Assembly (NCBI GenBank): GCA_964495465.1
Contig: CAZBWE010000079.1
Coordinates: 1-9,916 of the forward strand
DNA from: CAZBWE01 sp964495465
GTDB lineage: Bacteria; Planctomycetota; Phycisphaerae; Sedimentisphaerales; Anaerobacaceae
Reading direction: 5' to 3'
DNA length: 9,916 nt
Under the pieces are notes generated by a model. The model was not told where the DNA came from. It worked only from the letters and a program-made list of their open reading frames with translations, and did no database searches. The position numbers and the translations under genes were made by a program. Position 1 is the first letter of the stretch, and every line of letters starts with the position of its first letter. Shown one piece after another: positions 1 to 6,036 of the stretch.

Positions 1-581
1 AGTTCTTTTGCCAAACCGATTTCGAGCTGTTTTCGGGCATTATTTAGTAACACATCGAAAGTGACATTGGTTTTTACCTTGCCGCGTTTAAGGATGAAAC
101 CCGCGCCGATATCCTGCTTCTGGTCGGACAGCTTCAAGTCAGCTTTTTTGCCGGAACTCATCCGCTCATTGACTTTTTCAACGAGTTGCTGGTCGATACG
201 TTCTTCATTTTTGTCAATGATGACCTCCTCTTCGCCGGTTTCAGCAGCTTCAAGCATTAGTTTTGCAATAAGATTGCGGTATTGGTCGTCGGGCAGCTTC
301 TGCAAGCCATCGAGAGCGGCCTGAAAGACTTCGTCGAGGATTTTTCTTTTCTCTGCGAGGAGCTCTTTGGCAAGGGCCATTCTTGTCGCAGCAAGGATAT
401 GAGATTTTTTATCCTTGGCGGCTTTTTCAGCAAGAACCTTTGTTTGCTCTCCGAAATCTCTTAACTGCCGGTCGAGCTTTGCCTTTTCTTCGGCCAGTTT
501 TTGCTCGGCTTCGCTTTTTATCTTCTGAACCTGCTCTTCGGCCTCAGCCAGGATTTTTCCAGTTACTTTTTCAGCTTCCAT
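1..581 (-). CDS. ntpE: V-type ATPase subunit E (peripheral stalk), C-terminus cut by window edge
   Basis: The reading frame opens with ATG at 581 and runs 193 codons to the left edge without a stop. The family is usually about 190-200 residues, so only the last few residues should be missing. The translation begins MEAEKVTGKILAEAEEQ and shows the subunit E pattern: a long Ala/Glu/Lys-rich helix over roughly residues 1-95, then a globular C-terminal domain (about 100-190) with a segment reading DIGAGFILKRGKVKTNVTFD, typical of the family. Subunit E pairs with the G/H subunit to form the stator stalk that holds the catalytic A3B3 head against the membrane subunit I. It is the fourth gene of the operon, 51 bases after subunit K. 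An in-frame stop at 585-587 fixes this ATG as the first possible start, yet no clear Shine-Dalgarno sequence precedes it. Identity is high confidence; the exact end is not visible. Confidence 0.93.
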   Translation of the reverse strand, partial: MEAEKVTGKILAEAEEQVQKIKSEAEQKLAEEKAKLDRQLRDFGEQTKVLAEKAAKDKKSHILAATRMALAKELLAEKRKILDEVFQAALDGLQKLPDDQYRNLIAKLMLEAAETGEEEVIIDKNEERIDQQLVEKVNERMSSGKKADLKLSDQKQDIGAGFILKRGKVKTNVTFDVLLNNARKQLEIGLAKE

Positions 582-632
582 AATTTATAAAACGCTTTAA
601 TGAGCATAATATTTTAGTTACAATCGCTTATC

Positions 633-1127
633 TTATGCAACGGCTGGCCAGGCGATTCCAAACATAAGCATAAACATCGTTACCAAAAGTCCGAGAACGG
701 CGTAAACCTCGACCATAACAGCATAGACAACGCCCGCCTTGAAGGCCATCTCGGGTCTTTTGGCGGCCATCAAGATACCGCCCGCACAGACTTTTCCCTG
801 AAAGATGGCGCTGACCAGGCCAGCAAATGCAATCGGCAGGCAGGCCATCAATACCTGCACACCAAGTGTAGTGGTCAACTGTGAAACGCCGGTCCCGCCG
901 AAAAAGTTGAGCTTGAGCATCACAAGAAATGCAGCCAAAAATCCGTAGAAACCCTGCGTGCCGGGCAGAACGACCATAAGGAACATCTGGCCGTATCGTT
1001 CGGGTTTTTCACTGAGAACACCCGTGGCGCTTCTTCCGGCAATTCCAATGCCGATAGCTGAGCCGATGCCTGCCAGCAGTGCCGCTAATCCTGCGCCAAT
1101 CAAAGCCAATGTCAATCCGTCAGTCAT
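633..1127 (-). CDS. ntpK: V-type ATPase subunit K (c-ring proteolipid, Na+-type signature)
   Basis: This is a 164-residue duplicated proteolipid with four membrane helices, forming the rotor ring that carries ions through the membrane. The first hairpin has the glycine-rich helix AGIGSAIGIGIAG (19-31) and then LPGTQGFYGF (54-63). The second hairpin has FQGKVCAGGI (109-118) and MVEVYAVLG (138-146). Known Na+ ligands of Enterococcus hirae NtpK are L61, T64, Q65, Q110 and E139, with Y68 supporting. They correspond here to L54, T57, Q58, Q110, E140 and Y61. The first hairpin has Gln rather than a carboxylate, so each duplicated protomer has one ion-binding Glu, as in NtpK. The ATG at 1127 is preceded by GAGG (1136-1139) with an 8-base spacer. 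The gene starts 21 bases after subunit I ends. Subunit identity is very secure; sodium specificity is inferred from conserved ligands. Confidence 0.97.
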   Translation of the reverse strand: MTDGLTLALIGAGLAALLAGIGSAIGIGIAGRSATGVLSEKPERYGQMFLMVVLPGTQGFYGFLAAFLVMLKLNFFGGTGVSQLTTTLGVQVLMACLPIAFAGLVSAIFQGKVCAGGILMAAKRPEMAFKAGVVYAVMVEVYAVLGLLVTMFMLMFGIAWPAVA

Positions 1128-1148
1128 CTTTTAAACCTCACTTTCTTA

Positions 1149-3119
1149 CTAAACAGCTTCATCCGACTTTTTTATATATATATGTTGATATTTTTTATTG
1201 AGCGGCTCAAATGACCTGCCGCCACCGACGAAAAATTTCGGGAAGAACTCAACATACTGCAGACGCATTGTGTGGACGAATGCTCCTAAAGCGTTTATTC
1301 CTATATTAAATAAGTGCCCGCCCACAAGAACCAAAATCATTGCGATTATCCCGATGCCATAAGGAATCTGTCCAACAATCTTCGCGATAACATTAATTGC
1401 CATAGCCAGGCCCGCCGTCACCATCCCGAGCGCCATCAACCTCAAATAACTGAGGACATCTCCCATAAAGAAAATTGTGCTAAAGAGACTATACGCCCCC
1501 ATACCGATTCGTCCCGGCCAGCTTCCTTCGCGATGGCTGAATAACAAAATCATCGCAGCAGGCACAAGAGCCAACCGGCCGAATTTGCCGCCGGTCTCAG
1601 CGGATATTACACCAAACTTTCCAGCCAGAAGCAAAACGATAGAATTCAACATAACCAGCCAGGTGAGGTGGTCGCAGACAGCCGATACGTATTCCTTCTG
1701 TTTTAATTTGTGTCCGAATGCAATCATCAGGCCGAACATAATCTGGAAATAACCCAGTCCAAGCGCCAGCTTAAAGAAAATCATCGGCTCTTCAAGCGGG
1801 TCGAACCACATCATACTTTCTCTGACCGGCTGTAAGGCAGGAACAAACTGCTGTATGGCATCACCGAACCATCCGCCGGTTAAAGCCCCCGCAACGACCG
1901 TAAAGCCGGAGCATATTCCCAGCATCCACATCAGCTTTTTGTCACCCTGAATCTTCTTAATTAAATAAATCATCAATGCAATGATAACCAGGCCATAGCC
2001 GGCGTCGGTCAGACACAAGCCGAAGAAAATTGCAAAGAACGGCGCCAGAAAGACTGTCGGGTCAACCTCGAAATGCCGGGGCATACCGTAAAGGCGCGTT
2101 ATGACTTCGAAGGGCTTAATGATGTGTTTATTTTCTATTTCAACGGGAATTTCCTCGCCCTCGGCGGGCTCGATTCGGGTGACATTAGCGGCATCGAAAT
2201 TAGAGACAATCTTTTCAAGACGTTTATAGTTATGCTTTTTGACCCAGCCCTCCAGAATGACGGTTGATTGCGTGGCTGGGGCGGTGTCTTTGGTCTGCTC
2301 TCTTTTTAAGAGATTATCGTAATAGTCGTCAAAAATCCGAACCTTAAGCAGGTTTTTAGAAAGCATTTTTGCCTGCTCGGAGAATTCCCGTAACTGCTGA
2401 TGGGCGTAGTTCAACCTTTCGCTGTGCTGCTTTATTAAATCAGCCGCTTTCCCGGTCATCGATTCGAAAGTAACCTGCTCAAATCCGGCTGAACGCAGGA
2501 GCTTCTGGACATCGTCGGTCTGGTCTTTGAGGCAGACAATCAGGCAGGCGTGTTTGTTGTCGGTTGTCGATACCTGCTGGACTGCGGCGGCAAACTCGCT
2601 CAGGCCGGTGAGTGCGGATTTGAAGTGCTCAGCAGGTAGCAGGCCTGCAATGCAGGTGGTATTTCTGGAAGGGACAATCTCCTCCACGGGACTTTCGAGG
2701 GATTGCCAGGGTTCGAGCATCTGCAAGGTAGCATTGAGATTTTCAATTTCTGATTTTGCTTTTTCTATTGCTGTCTCGATTTGCTCGGCCTGTTCAGTAA
2801 TCCTGATAATTTGCTGATTCTGAGCGGTAACTTCATTGTAAGATTTCTCATCGACAACGGTGCGAGGCGAGAGGATACCTTTTTTGGTATCGGAGAAGCC
2901 ATCGAGAAAAGCGATGCATTTTTGCAGCCGATTTAACTGCGTTTGAACATCTTTAGCTTGTTCAGCAGCGGCGGTAAGCTCGGGCATATCTTTTGTAACC
3001 ATCGCCTCTTCAGCGTTTAGAATCTGGCAAATGCCTTCGGCCTGCAGAGCTTCGAGAAGCTCGGAGGCCTGCGAGCGATGGGTTACAATCATAACTTTTG
3101 CCATTTGAGCAACGGCCAT
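1149..3119 (-). CDS. ntpI: V-type ATPase subunit I (a subunit, ion-channel half and stator)
   Basis: The protein has 656 residues, normal for bacterial and archaeal subunit I. Residues 1-350 form the soluble stator arm, with two coiled-coil stretches (about 45-135 and 225-275) and mixed alpha/beta lobes. Residues 357-626 form the membrane domain with about eight hydrophobic helices. SYLRLMALGM (557-566) supplies R560, and AFVHTMRLQYVEFFPKFF (613-630) supplies R619. These align with the two channel arginines of yeast Vph1 (R735, R799) that face the c-ring carboxylate. The C-terminal FEPLNKKYQHIYIKK is typical of the family. The start at 3119 is supported by GAGG at 3125-3128 with a 5-base spacer; a second Met at residue 6 is less well placed. 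It lies 33 bases after the stalk gene and 21 bases before subunit K, consistent with one transcript. Confidence 0.97.
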   Translation of the reverse strand: MAVAQMAKVMIVTHRSQASELLEALQAEGICQILNAEEAMVTKDMPELTAAAEQAKDVQTQLNRLQKCIAFLDGFSDTKKGILSPRTVVDEKSYNEVTAQNQQIIRITEQAEQIETAIEKAKSEIENLNATLQMLEPWQSLESPVEEIVPSRNTTCIAGLLPAEHFKSALTGLSEFAAAVQQVSTTDNKHACLIVCLKDQTDDVQKLLRSAGFEQVTFESMTGKAADLIKQHSERLNYAHQQLREFSEQAKMLSKNLLKVRIFDDYYDNLLKREQTKDTAPATQSTVILEGWVKKHNYKRLEKIVSNFDAANVTRIEPAEGEEIPVEIENKHIIKPFEVITRLYGMPRHFEVDPTVFLAPFFAIFFGLCLTDAGYGLVIIALMIYLIKKIQGDKKLMWMLGICSGFTVVAGALTGGWFGDAIQQFVPALQPVRESMMWFDPLEEPMIFFKLALGLGYFQIMFGLMIAFGHKLKQKEYVSAVCDHLTWLVMLNSIVLLLAGKFGVISAETGGKFGRLALVPAAMILLFSHREGSWPGRIGMGAYSLFSTIFFMGDVLSYLRLMALGMVTAGLAMAINVIAKIVGQIPYGIGIIAMILVLVGGHLFNIGINALGAFVHTMRLQYVEFFPKFFVGGGRSFEPLNKKYQHIYIKKSDEAV

Positions 3120-3152
3120 AGTTACCTCAGAACTATCACAAAATGCGGGATG

Positions 3153-3485
3153 TCATTGCGTTTTCACTGCTTCGGCGGATGATTTTGTGACGTAATCCAT
3201 TACTTTTTCTGCTGCAGCGGCCATTTTATGGGCTGAATTTTGTCGCAACTGCCGGCTTTGGTTACGGGCGTGGTCTTTGAGCCGTTGCACCTCGGTCTCA
3301 GCCTGTGACTTTGCCCCGGCGACAGCTGCCTCGATTTGTTTTTTCCTCTGCTGGCGGGCTTGTTCGAGAAGCTGATTGCGCTGTTGTTGAGCCTGTTCGG
3401 ACAGTTCGGCTGCGTCGGCCCTGGCCTTGTCGATGAGTCGCTGGGCATGAGCCTCGGTTTGCTTGATTTTCCTGATTAATTCCAT
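3153..3485 (-). CDS. ntpF: V-type ATPase G/H-like peripheral stalk subunit
   Basis: This 110-residue protein is almost wholly a single charged helix: Ala, Gln, Glu, Lys and Arg dominate, there is no membrane segment, and a heptad-like pattern runs from about residue 3 to 95. It begins MELIRKIKQTEAHAQRLID, like the V/A-ATPase G (H) subunits that coil with subunit E in the stator stalk. The sequence alone would fit many coiled coils. The position as first gene before I, K and E, the order of the E. hirae ntp operon, makes the assignment good. A longer reading from TTG at 3491 adds two residues, but AAGG (3492-3495) would then sit one base from the start. With ATG at 3485 the spacer is six bases, so 3485 is preferred. 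Confidence 0.87.
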   Translation of the reverse strand: MELIRKIKQTEAHAQRLIDKARADAAELSEQAQQQRNQLLEQARQQRKKQIEAAVAGAKSQAETEVQRLKDHARNQSRQLRQNSAHKMAAAAEKVMDYVTKSSAEAVKTQ

Positions 3486-3491
3486 TTCCAA

Positions 3492-3511
3492 CCTTGATAT
3501 TTAAGTATCAA
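3492..3511 (-). promoter_or_regulatory. Ribosome binding site within an inverted repeat, stalk-subunit leader
   Basis: AAGG at 3492-3495 (read on minus) is the only ribosome-binding match near the V-ATPase first gene and decides the ATG at 3485. A perfect 6-6-6 inverted repeat, TTGATA-N6-TATCAA (3494-3511), overlaps it by two bases. The arm could pair in the mRNA and partly hide the site, or act as a DNA operator. The symmetry is seen directly; the role is inference. Confidence 0.45.
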
Positions 3512-3525
3512 CCATAAAAAGCAAC

Positions 3526-3554
3526 AATATATAGTATCATTCGAGAAAAGGCAA
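3526..3554 (-). promoter_or_regulatory. Sigma70-like promoter of the V-type ATPase operon
   Basis: On the minus strand a -35 hexamer TTGCCT (3549-3554) is separated by exactly 17 bases from a -10 hexamer TATATT (3526-3531). They match the consensus at 4 of 6 and 5 of 6 positions. Transcription would begin near 3519-3520, giving a leader of about 35 bases before the stalk-subunit ATG at 3485. The setting is AT-rich and directly upstream of the first ATPase gene, which supports the call; chance matches in AT-rich DNA are the main doubt. Confidence 0.6.
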
Positions 3555-3871
3555 GAAAAGTTTAATAGTTTGTTGGTTGTTGAAAGATAATCAGGCCATC
3601 ATGTTAATATAGCAGGAAATCAGGAAAAGAGGTTTTAATACAACTGGTTAATCAACTGACTGTTCAGGATAACGAACGGTGATGTGAGTATTGAGATATC
3701 AGTAAAACAGGGGGCGGAGTGTCAGGTTAAAAAAACAGCAAGATAGCTTATATTCAATAGTATGGAATAGATAAGGCAAGTATAAATAGTTGAATATGTG
3801 ATTAAGCGGATGCCCCTGCAGGTTATTTGGTAACATTTCAATCAAAAAACGGCTGGGTTACATATATAAGA

Positions 3872-5854
3872 TTAATAATCATCCTCATAGCCCCGATATT
3901 CACCATAATAGTCCCTCTCCCTGCCCCGCTGTATACGTCCACCCACACTGCTTTCCCAGGCACGCAAGGGCTCCTTTGTCTGCCTTTGTAATCTTTGAAT
4001 TTGACCAAACGCATCCTGTAGTTCCCGCACCCAATACCTTGCTTTAACAGGCATACGTTCTATATTCAATCCGTCAAAACTGTAAAGCATATCATAATAA
4101 TTCCTGGGAGCAAGCTTCCCGCTGCCGGCCCAGTCACTCACAGGCATAATATCCACTAAAACAGCGCCGATGTTGTAATCGATTGACTGCGGTGCTGTAA
4201 CCTGCTTTTCTTCTTCTTCAGGTTTCAGCTTAACTTCTTTGACCTTGCCTATGACTTCCCCCTGCTTTACGGCGAACCTCTCACTATACCAGTAACCCAA
4301 TACGTATTTGCAGACATCCACCGTAACGGTCTTCGCTGCCTCTTGTATATCACTTGCGAAAAAGTACTGCCTTGCCGGAATATCCACCGGCTCGGTTACC
4401 ATGGAAAAGTTACTCCACAATATAACATTGTTTTTCAGGATTTTATCCTGCTCTACAAACTGATTTGTTCCCGCTACTGGATTGAAAACGCCTATCCGGA
4501 TTTTATATCGATAGTTCTTTTTCGGCTCTACAGTATCGTCGTGCGCCCAGAAAACCAACGGCTTATCCATCTTTGAAAGGTCCGTAGCCGGCGTAATCTG
4601 GATATTGACAAATTCCTGATAAACATCATTCATTGACGATTTATTAGAAGTCTCTCTGACTGTACCGTCTCGCAATCTATCACTATCACGGTCATCCCTC
4701 GTTCTTGTTCTTCTGTCAGCTAAACGCCCCGTATCAGTACGGCGGTCACTTCGGCTGCTGATTCCTCTTGTTGACCTCGTATCTCTTGCGGACCTGCTTC
4801 TTCCATAAAGCCCTTCCGAGTCACCGTAATTACCATATCCTCCAATCGTATCCCCCGTTCGTCCTGTGTCCGTCCTTCTGCTGCGCCGTTCTTGCTGTTT
4901 TTCTTCCAGCTCGCGCTCACGTTCCTCCTTTGCCTGCTCCATCGCTTCGCGTTTTGCCTGCAATTCCTCGGTTCTTCTCTGCTCAAGGAACTTATCATGC
5001 ACTGAAGGAGGAAACCACTGTTCGTTTGCAGATGCGAACCTGTATGCTTCCGGTTGTAAAAGGTCAATTTTTAATTGCGGCCTGTTAAACTGCAGCATAC
5101 GCACCTTAATACCACCCGGAGGAAGCTCCTCAATATTTTCTATTACTTCAAACAACCGCCTGTTTGCATCGATTTTGGTTCGCGGCACAACCTGCCAGTC
5201 GCTCCAGCTGCCATCCTTAAGGAGCTCCTGTCTCTGCAACTGAACAGATGCAAAAACAGGTTGTGCAAGACATGGGTCACGCCATTCTTCCCTGATACTT
5301 GGGCCGGCAAAACTCTCATAAAATTTCCGATATAACTCCGCAGCATCTATCTTTGCCTCAACGGTCACAAGGTCGAGGTCATTCGGCTCTTTCTCCACAT
5401 TTTCATAAGAAACCTGTTCGTTAATCTCACCGACAGGGACGTAAGCCACAGCCCCGATATGCTGAATCTTTATGTCATTGACCTCACCGACATATGGAAT
5501 ACGATAGGCCCTGTTATCCAATCTCACGTCCCTTAAAATAAAAGGGGGAACCGGCGGACTGACACTGACATCAATATCACCTATGGACGACTGGACGAGA
5601 GCGGAAAATTCTCGAGCCCTTGACAGATTCGACTCCGGCTGCACAGGAGGCCGGTTCAGCTTGTCTTTTAAAACCTCAGCCTGTTCGCTGATGTAAGCGT
5701 CGATATCTCCAGCACCAAACTTCTTACCATCGTATTCGACATAATTGGGACTCATAAAAAACCAAAAAAACAAAAGAAACAAACACACAAGCCCAACCAG
5801 ACCTAAAACTATCTTTTCAATATGCTGTTCGAGAATATCGCCTATTTTACTCAT
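3872..5854 (-). CDS. Single-pass membrane protein with extracytoplasmic beta-type domains and Arg-rich insert (function unknown, pilus-platform context)
   Basis: I do not recognise a named family. The 660-residue protein has a short cytoplasmic N-terminus, one membrane helix (about 15-36, ending LLFFWFF), and a large outer part. Residues about 100-285 look beta-rich, with GSWSDWQVVPRTKID (215-229) resembling a fibronectin-type strand. Residues 289-325 form a Glu/Arg/Lys helix, 323-397 an Arg/Asp/Ser/Thr/Gly-rich disordered linker, and 410-615 a second beta-rich domain including FWAHDDTVEPKKNYRYKIRIG (435-454 core). The C-terminus is Tyr/Arg/Asp-rich. As third gene after a PilM-type ATPase and another single-pass protein, it probably belongs to the same envelope platform; PilP or GspC roles are possible by position but no such motif is visible. 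Start: ATG at 5854 has GGGAAG at 5861-5866; the upstream TTG at 5881 would add nine residues and lacks a binding site. Stop is TAA at 3872. Confidence 0.83.
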   Translation of the reverse strand: MSKIGDILEQHIEKIVLGLVGLVCLFLLFFWFFMSPNYVEYDGKKFGAGDIDAYISEQAEVLKDKLNRPPVQPESNLSRAREFSALVQSSIGDIDVSVSPPVPPFILRDVRLDNRAYRIPYVGEVNDIKIQHIGAVAYVPVGEINEQVSYENVEKEPNDLDLVTVEAKIDAAELYRKFYESFAGPSIREEWRDPCLAQPVFASVQLQRQELLKDGSWSDWQVVPRTKIDANRRLFEVIENIEELPPGGIKVRMLQFNRPQLKIDLLQPEAYRFASANEQWFPPSVHDKFLEQRRTEELQAKREAMEQAKEERERELEEKQQERRSRRTDTGRTGDTIGGYGNYGDSEGLYGRSRSARDTRSTRGISSRSDRRTDTGRLADRRTRTRDDRDSDRLRDGTVRETSNKSSMNDVYQEFVNIQITPATDLSKMDKPLVFWAHDDTVEPKKNYRYKIRIGVFNPVAGTNQFVEQDKILKNNVILWSNFSMVTEPVDIPARQYFFASDIQEAAKTVTVDVCKYVLGYWYSERFAVKQGEVIGKVKEVKLKPEEEEKQVTAPQSIDYNIGAVLVDIMPVSDWAGSGKLAPRNYYDMLYSFDGLNIERMPVKARYWVRELQDAFGQIQRLQRQTKEPLRAWESSVGGRIQRGRERDYYGEYRGYEDDY

Positions 5855-5928
5855 CTTCCGCTTCCCACATTTGTATTTCAATCTTATAATCTACAGCAAA
5901 ACATAAAAACTTTAATAAAAGCATCTTG

Positions 5929-5987
5929 ATTCCCGCTTCCCGCTTACGCGGGGACAAGTTTACTCCTGCGAAAGCAGGGCCGGGAAT
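5929..5987. repeat. Structured REP/MITE-like element with nested inverted repeats
   Basis: Seen directly: outer arms ATTCCCG (5929-5935) and CGGGAAT (5981-5987) pair perfectly. Inside, CCCGC (5939-5943) pairs with GCGGG (5948-5952) across a 4-base loop, and CCTGC (5965-5969) pairs with GCAGG (5974-5978) across a GAAA loop. A tandem 7-mer TTCCCGC occupies 5930-5936 and 5937-5943. The element is GC-rich in an AT-rich spacer between two genes of one block. On the transcribed minus strand it could fold as a junction with two side hairpins, one capped by GTAA. Such ATTCCCG/CGGGAAT palindromes resemble dispersed intergenic repeats of many bacteria. It lacks an adjacent T-run, so it is not a standard terminator; it may tune mRNA stability or readthrough to the 660-residue gene. 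Confidence 0.65.
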
Positions 5988-6015
5988 AACAAAATGCAAC
6001 GGATAGTTTTGTTAT
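5986..6015. repeat. 9-bp AT-rich inverted repeat downstream of the 447-residue gene
   Basis: ATAACAAAA (5986-5994) and TTTTGTTAT (6007-6015) are perfect inverted copies with a 12-base loop. The repeat begins 21 bases after the stop of the 447-residue gene and touches the outer arm of the GC-rich element. Its minus-strand 3' arm is T-rich, so a weak or bidirectional terminator is possible, but the stem has only one G-C pair. Symmetry is certain; function is unknown. Confidence 0.5.
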
Positions 6016-6036
6016 AAGCTCTTATTTTATATTTTC

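Larger units (their letters stand above)
3492..3871. other. AT-rich intergenic region between the pilus-like block and the V-ATPase operon
   Basis: I see no gene here on either strand. It holds the V-ATPase promoter and leader at its left end. An imperfect AT-rich hairpin at 3747-3775 pairs CTTAT-ATTC with GAAT-AG-ATAAG. A run of seven T on the minus strand (3729-3735) lies about eleven bases beyond it; this may be a weak terminator of the upstream block, but the gap is too long for a confident call. The stop of the 660-residue protein is not followed by any strong GC-rich terminator. The longest small frame checked (minus 3699-3836, 45 codons) has no ribosome binding site. Confidence 0.7.

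Noticed and set aside
1314..1752. Plus-strand open frames opposite V-ATPase subunit I
   Set aside because: Antisense to a conserved family member, low-complexity translation and no recognisable family.
3486..3491. TTG start giving a 112-residue stalk subunit
   Set aside because: The AAGG site would be only one base from the TTG; the ATG at 3485 has normal spacing.
3729..3775. Terminator for the pilus-like block
   Set aside because: The hairpin at 3747-3775 is AT-rich with a bulge and about eleven bases separate it from the seven-T run, so it is not a convincing rho-independent terminator.
3699..3836. 45-codon minus-strand frame in the intergenic region
   Set aside because: No ribosome binding site before its ATG and a translation with no recognisable pattern; AT-rich spacers give such frames by chance.
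4664..4888. Frameshift or assembly artefact in the Arg-rich linker
   Set aside because: The frame stays open with a recognisable domain on each side, and similar linkers occur in both neighbouring genes, so a real disordered segment is more likely.
4866..5243. 125-codon open frame on the plus strand opposite the 660-residue gene
   Set aside because: It lies wholly antisense to a well-supported gene, its product is Ser/Cys/Arg-rich without domains, and it has no operon context; it is a shadow of the minus-strand codon pattern.
5855..5881. TTG start giving a 669-residue version of the third platform protein
   Set aside because: No ribosome binding site upstream, and the ATG at 5854 directly precedes the typical short cytoplasmic tail and membrane helix.
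5929..6015. CRISPR array or tRNA in the structured spacer
   Set aside because: There are inverted repeats but no regularly spaced direct repeats with unique spacers, and no tRNA arm lengths or conserved T-loop pattern.
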